A stretch of DNA of 64,000 bases from Sorex araneus (Eukaryota > Chordata > Mammalia > Eulipotyphla > Soricidae). Every line of letters starts with the position of its first letter. Position 1 is the stretch's first letter. Below are positions 33,083 to 47,345 of this stretch, in pieces. The notes under the pieces were generated by a model, which was not told the origin of the DNA, made no database searches, and worked only from the letters and a program-made list of their open reading frames with translations. The stretch is from the NCBI RefSeq assembly GCF_027595985.1, contig NC_073302.1, positions 164,407,951-164,471,950 of the forward strand, in the 5' to 3' direction. The position numbers were made by a program, and so were the translations under genes.

Positions 33083-33860
33083 TACAATGTACAGGGAAGT
33101 ATAACTGGTACAGTTAATAAAACAGAAATACATTATCATATCAGGAATTTGGAAATAAGGAATAACATTACTCATCTCAAAATAAATTTCCTAGAAAAAA
33201 TCCCTTAAATTTATTAAAATAAATAAAAGATAGTTTTATAGGGAATCTGAAAGATTATGTCATATTGGTTTGATATAATATTTACAGAGACCCAGTATTT
33301 TACGTGACACTTATATTCATCTCTTCAGAAAAAATTTCAGTTGAAAATGAATAGGCATATCAAATTTACTTGTTAGTGAAGTTGCTTCTATTAAGCTGAT
33401 AAGGAAGATGATATATCTTCAATTATCTCTAGGCACAAAGGAAAAAGAAGAGAAAGACAAAATTAGAAGTTCACAGAGAATGAATTTTAACGAAAATTAT
33501 AGGGAATGAATTTTAATGGACATGAGGCAATGTGGGAGAGATAAAGATAGGAGACAGAAGAAAAGAAAGAAAAAATAAGTGAAAGTAATATTCACCATAA
33601 ATGACAATTAATATTTGCCAAATTTTGCCTAAGTCCTTTGATTGAAGTTTTGTCATTTACTTGCACTTTAGCCCCAGGTAAGTTTTTGGTTTTCATCCTG
33701 AATCTTTCTTTCCCACTAATAAAAAAATAATAATAATCCTTCATGGAAAGAATTGTTAGGCAGATTAAATAGAATAAACCCAAAAGAGTATCTGGGATGT
33801 AGTGGATCATATGAATATTGATTACCTTTACCATCTCAAAACTTTTGATAAAGCTATTAT
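33083..33860. other. No recognised gene or repeat
   Basis: AT-rich; a short local duplication of gaatgaattttaa (about 33,479 and 33,505) is the only structure noted. Confidence 0.45.
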
Positions 33861-33865
33861 AACTT

Positions 33866-34012
33866 TTATTTTTGGTGCTCAGGACCACTGCCTGAGAAAT
33901 GCTCAAAGGTAACTCCCGGGATGTTTGGGGGACAGTGTGATTCTGGAGGTCAAATCCATGCCTCCAGCAGGCAAAGCATTTGCTTGAGTCCTTTGCACTA
34001 TCTTTCCAGTAT
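33866..34012 (-). mobile_element. Old A-tailed SINE
   Basis: Diverged reverse-strand order: ctcaggaccactgcctgag, aaaggtaactcccgggatg, tctggaggtcaaatccatgc, gcaaagcatttgc, ctatctttccag. Confidence 0.65.
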
Positions 34013-35939
34013 AAATAAGTGTCTTAAGTTCTCATCCTCAAATTCCTATTTTTGGTCAATGATAGGTTGCAATACCTAGTATAAAATCTTACAGAAATAA
34101 AGACATTCTTGGCAACAAATCTTATTAAACTGATCCTGATGATTTGGCACTGAGAAAAGCTATATCCATGTCACTAGTTTTATTTGGTTGTAAGCAGCTT
34201 TTACTTATGCTACTTGTCACTGAAGCAGTTAATAAAGACCTGAAAAAAAGGTTGATCAATATCACTGCAATAGTATCTTCCCTTATGTAGACATGGATTT
34301 AAAGAGACAATTTCATGATAACTACAAGATAATCTCTATGAAAGGTCTCCGAGGGCCTTAGTTAAAAATCTGGGATGTCAAAAGTAAAGACCTTTGACAT
34401 TATAAGGAAGCATTCTGCTTAATGGTTATTCCTATTGCCCCAAAATAGTATGCTTTGAAGGAATAATGTTTTAGTGTTCATGAAAAAATAAGCAAATTCT
34501 TTGGCCTAACAGTCATTTCTTTATAAAACAAGTTCACATTTGTAAAGAATCACGCTTCCCGAGTAACAAGCTCTTATCCTTGTGAAAAAGTCATGGAACC
34601 ATGGATGAGTTTGACAGTGGGTTTGAGGCAGGGGATGAAAATCTCTTTTTCATACAGTGTCTGAACTTGACCTCACCAATATACTGCTTGACCCTAGTAA
34701 GAAAGACATAACTTAAAGCAGAATTTTCTGAAGAATAGGTTCTATTTCTTTTATTATAGCAGTATAAGTTTCCTAGATACCAAGAATGATTTTAACCAAA
34801 TTGGTCAAAATTATTTTTTTTGAATACTACTTGTTGCTAATTGAATTCTTATATTAGATATAGCCTTGTTTTAGGCACCACAGTATATTTTGAAGAACAA
34901 CAAACCAGGCATATTTAATGAAATAGTATACCAGCTCCAAAACACTCAATTCTATATTAGAAATGTCATAGATGAAGTAGCAATAGCAAACATTTTTTAC
35001 TAAATGTAGTACATAGACATACTCATTATTTCCACCCACACCCCACTCCCACCCAAAGTCTATTACTTTTAATGTGAGTTGATTACATATTTAATAAGGT
35101 AGGGTTTAGGCAAAGGTTTTGCTTTTGGGGGGGAGGGGGTATATTTAAGCTATGTAAAACATAAAACAGCCTTCCAACCTGACTTTTAAACCCATCTCTC
35201 TCTTTTTGAATTGGTAGAAAAACCAAGAAGACATAGACTAAATTAAATTTCTGCCTATTTTTTTGTATTTTAGCAACTCAATAGGATATATTCTCCTATA
35301 ACTCCTCATCATTTGAGTGATTTTTTTCAAGCCCTGTGAATATTGAATTAAATATATAGATGTTAAATAGACTATTTGCACAATGTACAATCTTTAAACA
35401 TTTTTTGTTTTTATAGGCAAGCTGTTAATAAAGAAACATATGTGCTGTTTTATATATCCACATGCTTTACCACCAATTTTTAGATAAGCACCATAACTTA
35501 AGTTGTCTTCCACACAAAGTTCTGGCAAGCTTCAATAGATTCATTAGTGGGTTTTTCTTTACAACCAACGAAGCTCAAAGAGCTCCTAACAATGGAGCTA
35601 ATCACTGCCTCTTCCCTGACCCAAGCTTAGGTTTTTCCCTCCTTTCACTCCAGACTCTTATTTCATTTCTGAGCAATTGGATTTCCGTGGCACTCCCAGA
35701 ACAAATAAATATCTCCCTTCTCCCCCTGCTTACATCTTTTGTGTATATTTTTTCTATACGACTGCCCGTATTTAAACTAGTGTGGTAATGGCAGGGTTCT
35801 TCAGGTAATCTTTCATTGGACATAAATGGTGTAGCATTAAAATGCAGATAATGTTACCTCAATTAGAGAATGCTGTGCAAAACTTGAAAAAGACGTAGCT
35901 AAATGTTTGGACTAAACAAGTAAGTCTATGTTGTTAAGA
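34013..35939. other. Insertion-poor sequence, no gene supported
   Basis: AT-rich. A 108-codon plus frame (35,462-35,788) and an overlapping minus frame show no domain; a G-rich run lies at 35,127-35,140. Confidence 0.45.
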
Positions 35940-36340
35940 GTGGGGCTGGGCAAGTTGCATTTTCAATAGATCCCTTAATGAATAAATGTTAGACTGTATC
36001 AACAATCCTGAACAGGCTTGTGGTTTGTGTGTGCATGAAGTGTAATGGTATCAATTGACTGGCTCTTTGTGGTTGCTATAAAGTACCCTTGAATGTGTCA
36101 ATGGAGAGAAGGCCTGCAGACAATGAAGCCATGACAGCTGAATGTCAGCAGCGACCTTGAACCTAAACTGGTTTCACCATTCCAGTGACTCCAGCTACAG
36201 TGAAGACATGCACTGGAGCCGGACCTTCGGCATTGCCTGTCATTTTCTGTGTTCAGATTCCAAGCACTTAAGTGACAATTTCACCACATTGCTAGACCCT
36301 GCTAATATGCATCAGTGAACGTTCACTTATTAGTGATGGG
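35940..36340. promoter_or_regulatory. Candidate conserved non-coding element
   Basis: Balanced, repeat-free stretch (ggtatcaattgactggctc, agccatgacagctgaatgtc, ccttcggcattgcctgtc, ctgctaatatgcatcagtg) inside AT-rich DNA. The texture suggests constraint; coding frames are short and broken. Confidence 0.35.
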
Positions 36341-36469
36341 GCTAACGATATGCTCAGCATTTTAATCAGACTTGCATTGGCATTTAAAAATACAAAAACA
36401 CTGAACAAAACAAAGCATCATTCTAGACTAAATGTTTTATACAAGCAAAGTCATCCAGAGAAGATACTC

Positions 36470-36640
36470 AAAACATGTCTTTTCTGCAGTCACGAATTCT
36501 TTGATATCGATCTTGCATTGCAGAGCATTACCGTACATACATTACTACACTCTTTATTGCTGCAAATAGCACATGATTAGTTAATTAAAATATGGCATCA
36601 AGGAATAATTAATATTTGTAATGCAGTGTTTCTTTAATGA
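36470..36640. promoter_or_regulatory. Candidate conserved non-coding element
   Basis: cagtcacgaattctttgatatcg, ttgctgcaaatagcacatg, gattagttaattaaaat and ggaataattaatatttg give dense homeodomain-like sites without repeat signature. Texture only. Confidence 0.28.
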
Positions 36641-39317
36641 AAAACAAGAGAATTCTTCTAAAGGTCACATTTACAGATTAAATGTGTCTTTAACATAAAT
36701 GGAATGTTATTAAGCAAGGCTCAATATTCAAGTGAGAGCTACAAAGCCTTTTGTGGCATAACACTATTAATGAATTCAAGAAACTGAATCCCCTTGCTAA
36801 GACAAGAGTTGAGCAAGGTTAGAAACTCAACCCAACTGAATGTTCTTAATATCTTCACTGTCCTCTGCTGAGAACTAAGGGCAAAGAAAGAAGGAAATTG
36901 AAAGAGTGAAGAACAGAGGAATAAAGGGGAGAGAAGAGAGGCAAGGACAGAGGAAAAAGATGTAGAAAAGAGAGAGAGAGATTTTGATTGGTGAGAAACA
37001 TATAGCCATGGGTATGCAGCAGAGAGCAGCAACACCAAAATTTAGCATGGATGTATTTCAGGAAGAATTTGGTAATAAAATATGGTAAAAGCTACAAGCT
37101 GATTCTTTAAAAAAAGAGGTTCAATTTGCTTCAAGGGAACAAAATAAAGAAAAATATTAACTTTATAGATAAATATTAACTTTATAGATAAAAAGGTATA
37201 AATAAAATTTGTTATAAAAATATCATTGTGGATTGGTAAAAGGCATGACATTGGCATTTCATTTACCTAACATATCTGAGTCTTACTCATCAGTACAAAC
37301 TGTTGTGTGATATATTTTTTAAAGTAAATGAAAATGGACATGACTACCTTCATGCCACTGTGTAGATACCGCAAGTCCTTAAATACATAACATATAAATA
37401 ATAAACTGATCAAATTTGTCCTCTAAGTCCTCTATAACACCTAGAGTAAAAACAGAAACATTGAAGGGTATATACGTGTCTTTATTTGGAAAAGCAAAGT
37501 TTTGGCAAAAAATTTCAGTAAATTCATGGAAAATGTTTATGCATACATCTTAAAATATAATTTTTAAATGATTTAAAAACATACTACTTGAGAAATGTCT
37601 ATTACCCAAAAATGTTGTTGAATATAAAGTTTATTATTAAACTTTAGTAAAATAATTCATCTAAGTATATTTTTTCAAATCATACAGTATTATAGAAACA
37701 AAGGTAAATCACTATATAATATAGTTTCAACATTCTACTTTAAATGTGCATTATAAATAATATTATTTATTGTTCAGTAAAAATAATATTATAAAGACAA
37801 TTAAGGTATCCGAAACACCAACACTTACAAAACAGACCTAAATTCACCTAAAATTATTATCAATGTTCATAGGATTTAAAAAATGGGCAAAATTAAAGTT
37901 AAAATACACAAGGGATTTTTTGACCTTTAAAATTACAATGCAATGAGAAATATAGTGAAATAGAAATATTTTGCTTGCATTAATTTTTATGTAGCTTTCA
38001 CATGTTTCCTAGGAAAAAAGGAAGATTCTATTTTTAATGTTTATAGATATACTGGTAGGGTTGAAATTCAATGTACAATTTTTACATTAGTAATACCACT
38101 TGTAAGTGAACTGGCACATCATTTGGCAACTGTAAAAAAAATTGCCTCATATTTTTCTACCAGAAACAGGATATTAGCCTCAGCCAGTTTCATTTTGGGT
38201 CATTGAGATTTATGTGAATCTTATTCACTAGGAAAATATCACTTAGAAAGTTCTATATTTATGTTGGCACTTCAAATGTATACATATGTGGTATAATTTT
38301 TATGAGTGCCAGAGACTTAAAGGAACTCCACAAATGCCATCATTTATTGTGAAGAATCTTTGCAAACTCTTCCTATTGGTATTATACTTTCAATCGCTTC
38401 TTCACTCTGATCTTATGGAAGAACTCTCCAGAAGACTAGTTCCTAGTCTTAATAAATTGATGGTCGAAATAAACATCTATTGTTGGTATTGAAGTTATTC
38501 TAAAATAGGATAGAAACTCTCAAATGAGAATTATTTCACAGTACATTTATAGGTTATGGGATTTAAGTTTAAATACAAAAGTAGTTAGATGTAGAATTCA
38601 AGTTAAAGGCTCAACACAAAGCCTAGAGCATTGGCCTACATAGATAAGCAATCTTAGAGTTTGTCCATGTGAAGACAAACTATATTCCTTGTAAGATAAA
38701 CCTTCGTGGCAATGTCTGAAAATAATGCCCTTTTAATGAAATAGTTAAAGGATATGTTTAGTAAACATCTGACTAAGTTATTTTAGAAAACATTCTAAAA
38801 TAATGCCTGCACTAGGAAGAAATCATAGACAATTCCATGAGATAATTATATGACTGTTCTCAAAATTACTGTGAAAAAAGTCATATAAGAAACAGGTATT
38901 CATATGTGTTTGTTTTTCTATATTAAACTACACTCCATAGAAGCATAAGTCAGGTAGTTTTTCTTCAAAATATTTGAATAGAAGGTGATCATTTTACAGT
39001 GTCTAGCAGTTTCTCAATTTCCCTCGAATTTTTTATCCTCAAAAGAAAAAGGAGAGAAGGATGTCAGAGAGGTTAGCCTGTGATTACTTATTTTCAAATT
39101 TCAATGATTTGCATGCTTTAAATTCACACTTATCCATGTATTCTATAAATTTTTGGCCTATTGTGTCAGGTTTTGTGAATTAGAATGGTAGGGGGGAAAA
39201 TGCCCGTAGTATTTATGTGCCGACTTTTATTCCTTGTATTTGCAAGCATCCAATTTGTCAGCTTTTACCTGATGAATCTTTAAGAGGAAAGACACAAGTA
39301 CTCTTTTTACCTTTGTT
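36641..39317. other. Insertion-poor AT-rich sequence
   Basis: Contains a purine-rich run (36,880-36,985) and a perfect 19-bp tandem duplication (37,152-37,189, unit aaatattaactttatagat). No gene supported. Confidence 0.5.
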
Positions 39318-39478
39318 TTGTTTAAGGGCCACAATTGGTGGTACTCAGAGCTGACTCCTGGCTCTGTGCTCAGAGATCACTTCTGGTGGTGCTCAGGAAT
39401 CCTCTGCAGTGCCAGGGATTGAACTGGGACAGCTGCATACAAGGCAAGTACCCTACTCGCTGTATTATCTCTACAGAT
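39318..39478 (-). mobile_element. A-tailed SINE
   Basis: Reverse-strand SINE: gggccacaattggtggtactc, ctgactcctggctctgtgctc, cacttctggtggtgctcagg, agggattgaactgg, tacaaggcaagtaccc. Confidence 0.8.
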
Positions 39479-39993
39479 CAAGACACACATTTTTTATAGT
39501 TGGGTCAAACGTGGAACTCTGACCTGAGACACAGCAGCAAGCTTCCTAGGAGGTCACTAAGGTTTCCAGAGTTTCAACCATGAGCTTCCCTCCCACCTCA
39601 TCCCCACCACTTGCCCCTGCTCCACACACCACCCATGTGCTTCTCAAGTTCAGACAACTGTTCTCAAGGAACCCCCAGCACTGAACTTATCCTGTACTCT
39701 ATGCATCCACATTTCAATTCAATCATTTTTCTGGGGCATATCCTGTCCAGACCCGGTACTGATTATTTTGTCTTAGAATATTTTATGCGTGCTTTATTGT
39801 CACAGTGTAAGGAGGAAATTCCTGAGTCTCAGTGAGGCAATGCATTGGCTTCATATGAGGACAAATTATAGTTCTGAGCAGGTCTCAGATCAACATTCTA
39901 CAGGCAAAATGACCACCTGATTCACTCAAACCAAGCAGCATCTGAAATGAGTGGAAATATTAGTCAAGCTAGAATATGAATGAGTGCATTGTT
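39479..39993. other. No recognised gene or repeat
   Basis: A 74-codon frame at 39,611-39,835 has no domain. Confidence 0.45.
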
Positions 39994-39999
39994 TTTTAG

Positions 40000-40066
40000 T
40001 CAATATACATATTGACATACAATATACATATGTATGTGTATATATATTTATATATATATAAAATCC
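40000..40066. repeat. (TA)n-rich simple repeat
   Basis: Alternating tatacata / tatata run. Confidence 0.85.
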
Positions 40067-40156
40067 CAGGGAAAAGAGAGTGAGCAAAGACACTTACCCA
40101 GTAATGACACACATGAGATCAGGTTAAAACAACTCTGCTGGGTCCTGGGAGAGTGC

Positions 40157-40268
40157 AAATGGCTGGAGAGGCTTAGTAGGCAGAGACCTGATTCCATTCC
40201 TGCTACGGCATGGTACCCCAGGTACCTCCGGAACTCATCCCCCAAAACAATAAATAAAAACAAACAAA
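40157..40268 (+). mobile_element. Old SINE
   Basis: ggctggagaggcttagtagg, cagagacctgattccattcc, catggtaccccagg and an A-rich tail preserve head-to-tail order with the middle shortened. Confidence 0.6.
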
Positions 40269-41225
40269 ATAACTGGGTTACATGTTTCCTTCCCCCATCC
40301 CTTCAGTCAGTTTTCCCTGGAAGACACTATGCTTTTCTCCCATGCAACAAAAGCAGAGAACTTCTTGGGATAACGCCTCTTATTTTAGCAAAGTTTGGGT
40401 TTAGGAGACTCACAGTAGAGATTGGGTGACCGGCAGGCTATCATTCCATTCCTGCAGTACAGTCCCAAGACTACAAGAAGGTAAGGACTAAGGTGAGAGC
40501 AAGTAAGCATGCTTGTTAGAACCCAGTCAAAGACAGTATTTTTTCAAGAAGATAACACAAAAGAAGTTTATGCTCTGCTCATGTGTTCAATATCGCTATA
40601 TATTTAACATAGTTGCATTTGAATTGTTTTAGTATTATCAGATTTTCAAAACTTTTTTTAAAAAGTTGATTCTTCACAGGATAGCTCATGTTTCACATAA
40701 ACTCATTTTTAAGAAAAGTTTCATTAAATTTGGGGTAAATACTTTCTGGTAAAAGTGAATGCATAATTTTACTTTTGATTTTGCGCAACTAAGTTATAAA
40801 TCTGTGCAACTTAACATTAAACATTATGAAAATATAAACTTCCTAAAATACTGTCATTGTAACATATAATGGTGTCATATCTGTCAATTAAATATATACA
40901 ATGTTAAAGCTCAGAGACCTAACTTCTCTCACCTAAATTGCAATTTCAAATCAATTTCAGACATTTCCAGACAGAAAGGTTAGCTTCAGTCACTATTAGC
41001 AAGCCAAATAAACATATAAAAAAATTTTGCTAAATTTTGCTTTTGTCATTTTTTTCTTCCCAGCATGAACTATTGTCATTGTGTTGTTTTAAAATAATCC
41101 AGATAAAAACATATATTTTACAATATACAATTAAGATGCAATAACTCTAGAGTTACAAATTCTCTTATACACAATTTACTGCCATTCTTATTGATACACT
41201 ATTGATTATGTTGGTTAAAATAGCT
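40269..41225. other. No recognised gene or repeat
   Basis: AT-rich; nothing supported. Confidence 0.5.
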
Positions 41226-41229
41226 TGAC

Positions 41230-41302
41230 CAGTGCAGAACCAGGACTAAGCCATGAACACCACCAGCCATCTCCAAAATCAGAATAAATAAATAAATAAA
41301 AT
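41230..41302 (+). mobile_element. SINE 3' fragment
   Basis: cagtgcagaaccaggactaagc, gaacaccaccagcc, ccaaaatcagaataaataaa: the 3' third of the A-tailed SINE. Confidence 0.6.
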
Positions 41303-43180
41303 CAGTTGAACAGTTTTAGATGCTAACATGATCATAGCACACTAGCACTGAAGTAATTACCAATTAAAAAATCATAAAAAGGAGTTCTATCATTCCGGGG
41401 GGAAATGTAATCTAATTTTACTTGTTTTTACAAAAAGTCCTTTAAATACTATTGCACAACTAAACTCATTTGATGACATCACACAAATTATCTAAATTAC
41501 CAAGAAATTGTTAATAAAATTGACAAAAAAATCAATATCCAGTTCTTAACTATTCTTATTCTGAAAGCATATGAGAATGGCCACTTATAAATATCAAGTG
41601 CCACTTAAATAATCAATCAATTAATTCATTGCAGCAAATGTTCTAAGAACTGATCATAAGGAGATCAACTCCCCTACAAGATGACCTCAGGTTCTAAATA
41701 GCAGCCATCTTAAAATGGTGATGTCCATGAATATGGAGTACTGAGAAGCACTTGTGCTAGGAAATACAAGATACTTTTGAATATTTCAAGGTCTATTGTT
41801 GCTTGGATGGGAGTATGTATCATGAACAAAATAATATTGCACACGCATAATAAGCACAGTGAAAGAATTCAGCACATAATGTCCATTTGGTGCTCTATTC
41901 TCAAAATAAATAAATAAATAAAGGGACTCTCCTTGCTGAAAATATTGTTTTCTTTAGAACATAAAATAAAGGATTCATTCATATTAAATCAATAAAAATT
42001 TCAAGTAGTAGTTCTCATATATTAAGGAATAACATGGCAGGAACATCTAGGATTTAGAGTTTTGCTCTTTATGAAATGATAAACTTTACCAGTATGTCAA
42101 AAATCTAATTTCAATGTCCTTCTTTGTGATCATTGACTGTAAGCATAAATTTGCCTTGGGTAATTTTAGTTTACTTAAAATAATTTAACCTTTAGCATCT
42201 CTGTAGAATACCTTAAATATCTTTGTCATAAAAATATATTATTTAGCAGTTAGGCTGCTATGTGTTTGGGTGGTGTCTTTCTATATGACTGCAGAAAGTT
42301 ACTTTATGAACGAGCACTAAGTGTCTAAATTCCTGTGTCTTTTTATCAGACTCATGAAAGTTCTCACCATTCAGTATCTTTGCATTTTAAAATATGAGCA
42401 TTTGTAAAAAGCAAAAACAGAATAATGCCAATAGTGGTTATTGTACATTCTTTTGTTCAGTCTACAACAAATCTTCTCAATCTGTTTAAGATATATCAAA
42501 AGTTTAGACAGAGATGCCATTATGCACCTTCCTGAGGTAAGCTCTACATACAAAGTGTAGCATGAAATGTAAGTTATTCCACTGAAGTGATCTTATTTCC
42601 TCTAGAATTATATCACTTAGAACGCACCCTAGCCATATTAAGTGGTTGACAGATAGCATAAACAAAAATAGGTTTTATATTGCAGCTGTACATAATACAC
42701 CTTTGTACAGTTGACTGATTGCTTACAATAATAAAAAATAATTGTAGCATTCTGCTGTCAAAGTTTCTGGCTAGTTTATAGTGAACTTCAAAAATATGGT
42801 TCCTTTTTTCTCAAATGCAATTAATTTGAAGATAAAAATAATGTGATGCCACAAAATAGAAACGTTTTACCCCAAAGAGGATATTGTTTGTTATCCAGTA
42901 ACAACAAATAAAGTTTCACATCCCTACTTTTCAAAAGAATGCACTTAAGTATGTGCTTCATGTGGCAAGAAGTACAATATTATTAATATAAAAAATGAAA
43001 AGTATTTATTTACCAATTTTGACAGTTGTCATGGACATCACTATTTCAAGTGACATTTTTGACAAAACAATTTGCTGGCAGATAGTTACAGGGGAACTGA
43101 AAGATCTTTTTTTTCCCTTGTGTATTTGCAATATAAAAAAAAATACATCCTCAATGTAACTTTTTCTGCCTAAGAAGAAA
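41303..43180. other. Insertion-poor AT-rich sequence
   Basis: Small (AAAT)n runs at about 41,284 and 41,905; no gene supported. Confidence 0.5.
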
Positions 43181-43187
43181 AAAGAGT

Positions 43188-43222
43188 GAGTTATATATAT
43201 ATGTATATATATATATATACAA
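43188..43222. repeat. (TA)n microsatellite
   Basis: tatatatatgtatatatata run. Confidence 0.9.
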
Positions 43223-43309
43223 AATCCAGTACAGTTTCTATAAGAAGTGAATGCAAGTGTTAACAAGGCCTAATCTTCCCTTTTGTATTTGTTTCTTCAT
43301 TAAGCTCTA

Positions 43310-43660
43310 ACTATGCTCCAGCCCTTGTACCCTGAAGATTTGATGTGAAGATGGTATGACAGGCTTGGCTTCTCCCGGTGCAGCTGGCACTCCTGATGCC
43401 AAAAGCCAAAGCTTGTGGTAGTGGGATGAGGAGAGAGCCCTTCGGAGCACAGTGCCTGTCAGTTTCCCACCCGCCTCGCAGTGCAGCGGTCCCTCCCAGA
43501 GTCCCCTTAATGAGCAGTGGAGGACAATACCAGTATTCTTGTTTCTACTCACAATCTTGTGGAAAGAACAATCGCTGTTTACCCAAGCATTTGTATTGCC
43601 CAAACTCTGTCGATAATTACTTCTAGAGTCCCTGATTAACTCTGCTCTCTGCCTCGGCAC
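43310..43660. promoter_or_regulatory. GC-richer repeat-free stretch, possible conserved element
   Basis: ggcttggcttctcccggtgcagc ... ttcggagcacagtgcctg ... ccgcctcgcagtgcagcggtccc stands out from the AT-rich flanks and has CpGs. Overlapping frames on both strands (82 and 117 codons) give no recognisable protein. It could be a conserved element or an untranslated exon. Confidence 0.28.
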
Positions 43661-46600
43661 AAAAAAAGCTATTGAGATAGGAACCAGAAAACTTTTCTAT
43701 CTGGTAGAGCTTTTAACAGTTTTTCGAATATGATTCATTCCTCGTATTGAGCAGAAGCAACGTACCTACATGAATTGCGCACAGCTCATCAAGAGCCTTG
43801 GAACCATCTACGAAACCTACAGGCTTCCTCAAGCCTTGAAAATTCCCCAGCAAGCAACCTTTTCCCCTCCCCCACTCAAAAAAAAAGTTAAAAAACAGAG
43901 TTCTTGCAGTTGCCACGTCCTGTTCCTAGGAGTCTACTACACGTATAAGTACCATTTCAGGTTTTATGATATTTCTAGTCAGTTTATCACTGTTCACTTT
44001 TTATGGTGAAATATGGGGGAGAAAAAAATTATGGTTATTTAATTCCTATGTGATTTTTGGATATGCTTTTGTTTTCTAAGACCTAACAAAATGGAACTGT
44101 TGCTATGTCTATTTCCATGATATTGGTTATAATTTTAATCTGTCACATCATTCCAACCCCCCTTCACATCCCACCCCACGTGCATCCTCTGTTAGGACTA
44201 TGCAAAACAGCATCATGAATATGCGTAATTATGGAGATTCATGGTAATTTTTCAGGGTTATCCGATGTGACGTTTATAGGACAGCAGCATACATCAATTT
44301 AAACGAGAGTGACAAATATCTTATCCTTTATATTTCTATAGTATTTTTAATATTTTCTGGGACCCTCTCTAGGGAGTAGTGGAAATGGTAAGAACTTGAA
44401 TAATAAAAATGTTAAACAATCAAATGCTTTACTAGAATGTTTTTTAAAGACAAGTTTAAAAATTATTCTCTACCTGTTGAAATTTTAAAAGTATAATAAT
44501 TGAGTTTTTCTTACACAATCCTTTTAGTTTTTATCATGAGTCTTATGCATTTCCAAATCACCAAATCATGGACATTTGCATGTGCCACTTGAAGATGAGG
44601 CTGAATTGATTAATTACTTTTATGACTACTTGCCTGACAAAATTATCTGGCAAACATGGTCCACCAACTTTATTAAGCATAGGCATTTGAAACAATAATC
44701 TAATTGTGGCAGATTTGAATTTTGTTCTAAATCTGTTGCACCTATTAGAGACTTTCATATTATTGTTATCTCAATGACTAATTAGGTCTAGCTTGACAAT
44801 TTCATATTTACAATCAGTACCAAGTAGGAATCCTTTCCCTTGCTCCTATATTTGTCATGAATGCTGTACAATACTAATTACGTTGAAGATATAAAGAGTC
44901 CCACATCTTGAGATTAGAGTGAGTATATGTGAATTATACCAAGAATTTTAAATGGTGATGACAATTGATACCTATATCCTATGTAGTTACTGGGGAAAAA
45001 AGGAGAAATAACTGTGAGCTCAAGTCATGATATTAGCCAAAATTCTAAGAATATTAATATAAAGTCATTAAAATTTGTGTTGATGGAAATGACCCTCCCC
45101 ATTTCAACCAACCAGTCACAATTTCTTTTTCACAATTATATACTTTCAGGATTTAGGGTTGAGGGTCAAATCTTCACAACTGAATGTTTCTCAGTACTAT
45201 ATTGGTAACACACCACCATGAATACTCTCCATACAATTAGCAGGGCCTACTCTGGAAGTAGACTGTTAATAGAAATAATAATGAAGCATACTGGGGCATT
45301 AGTATGCCAGAGAAGGTTGGAGAAACCTAGTTTGCATGATTCATTTATAATTTATGTTACTTCCAAATATGACTATATGTTGCTTTAGAAATAATTAGTT
45401 AAGAAAATATATTTAACTCCTTTCTGAAGATTTAGATTTGATTAACCAGTAAGTTCAGTGGTATATTAATTCTGTAAGGTAGCAATGTCACGAGTATATT
45501 ATTTGCATGTTTTTAAAGTGCCACTTTATAAGACATATAATTGTGATGTCTATATTCATGTATAAGGCAAAGTGAAGAATTGATGCAATCATCCAGTTAA
45601 TTCAAGGGAAAAACATTTTTTCCACAATTATCTATTTCAAGCAAGAGTGAAGGGTTTAGTCTGAACTGTTCAAATAAGTGCCTTGATTCTTTTAACTTCG
45701 CAAGTGTAGGCACATTTACAATAGCATTTATATTAATTTTATAGTATTTATGCACATATCGGAGAAATATTTCTATATAAATGATGACCCAAATCTTTTT
45801 ATAGCTATCATTGCTACCCTTTGGTTATGCCTAATTTTTGGTAAAGAGTATTTGTGTACATATTACATGTGTTATGTGTTAATTTAATCATGACAAAGCA
45901 GGATGGGTGCATTTGTTCATTTATCAAATGCTTGGTTAATAATCTAATTTGTATATTTGATATCTCACTATAAAAAGCTAATTGAAGTGCTGTCAAAAAT
46001 ATAAATAAGATATAGTTCCTAAAGGGTAGTATTACAAGTTGATTTAAAGAAGTAAATATGCAACATCACAGCAAACAAAACATTTCTAAAGACTACAGCC
46101 TACATGGTCCATGCTTAAAATTCGTGTTGAGTAACTTAAAGTTTATAAACAAACAAAAGCAAGACTGTTTTCAGAAGTTCCAATGATATGTCAAAATTCA
46201 AAACGCTTTAATGATTTTTCCACATTGACTGACAGAAACAATAATATCATTCATTAACTCTGGCATTAATATTACTTGATCTTACTTTACCAATGTATAA
46301 ATTTCAAAACACTAAAAAACTGTTGTGTTTATTAATACATGCAGAATCCTCACCTTCTGGGTCTTCTTAATCACTATTTGCAGTTTTTACTCTGGCCCAC
46401 ATAGAAAATGTATTTCAGAAAATGTGAAGCAACTCCACCATGTTTATTCTTACTGGTGCTATGTATTATATGTTTTGTTGGTACATTAAAAAGTAAGCCT
46501 TCGACTAGTTGAAATACTACCCACATATCCGATTATAAGTGTTTGTCTGGGCAAACAATTAATACCTAAATGTTAAAAGTCACTGGAATATTTCATGAAT

Positions 46601-47129
46601 CTATTTGGCAATGAAAATGAACTATGGTACAAATGTAGTAGATAGGCCTCATGTATAGCATTCATTTATAATTCTCATGTTTTAAATAAAAGTGTGAAAT
46701 TGATGCTTACAGTATAACCAAAATCTACTCTACCCTCATAAAAACACATGCAGCAGATGTAAAATTAAGCTTTTCGGAGTATTTTACTACTCCAATATTG
46801 TTTTAATTTGTTGCAAAAATCAAGTGTCTGTTTCTAGATTTTATTCATGAAAAATCAACTTACAGATTAAGTGGGTGCATTTTGTAAATACTGAGAGAGA
46901 CCTTGATAGATATTTTTCTTCAGAATTGCTGAAGAATAGAATATAATAATTTGGTGGCGAACATCTGTCTGGTAATCACATATGATAAATTCATAAGAAA
47001 TACAGGAAAGATATTTATTTACTGTTGCTGCTAAGCCAGTCTTTATTTATCTTAGAAGATTTTTCATCTATGAGTGGAAAACAAACTTTCCTTCAAGAGG
47101 TCTGTGAACCGAATAATAAATGTCAGGTC
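43661..47129. other. Insertion-poor sequence, no gene supported
   Basis: AT-rich throughout; frames up to 79 codons without domains. Confidence 0.5.
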
Positions 47130-47345
47130 TAAATCCTGTATGAAAATCAGTCCGGTTTAATCCTGGATATTCTTCAGCATGCAAATGAAGACTAGAGGTT
47201 TCCCTGGGCCCGCTGCCACACAGGCAGCCAATTTACAGACCCTGGCACAGTGTTACAGGCTCGCTGGCTGCCCCTCCCCCCTAGCCTAAGACGTGGTCTC
47301 AGCTGCCTGCCTTTCACAGAAAACCACAAACCAAGGAAACATATC
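47130..47345. promoter_or_regulatory. Possible conserved non-coding element
   Basis: cagtccggtttaatcctggat, cttcagcatgcaaatgaag (octamer-like atgcaaat), ccgctgccacacaggcagcc and ctcagctgcctgcctttcac form a balanced repeat-free block. Texture only. Confidence 0.3.

Noticed and set aside
35462-35788. 108-codon plus frame
   Set aside because: Hydrophobic and phenylalanine/leucine-rich from AT/CT composition, with no domain or exon signals.
43307-43660. 117-codon minus and 82-codon plus frames
   Set aside because: No recognised protein and no clear splice sites; GC-richer composition alone explains longer frames.
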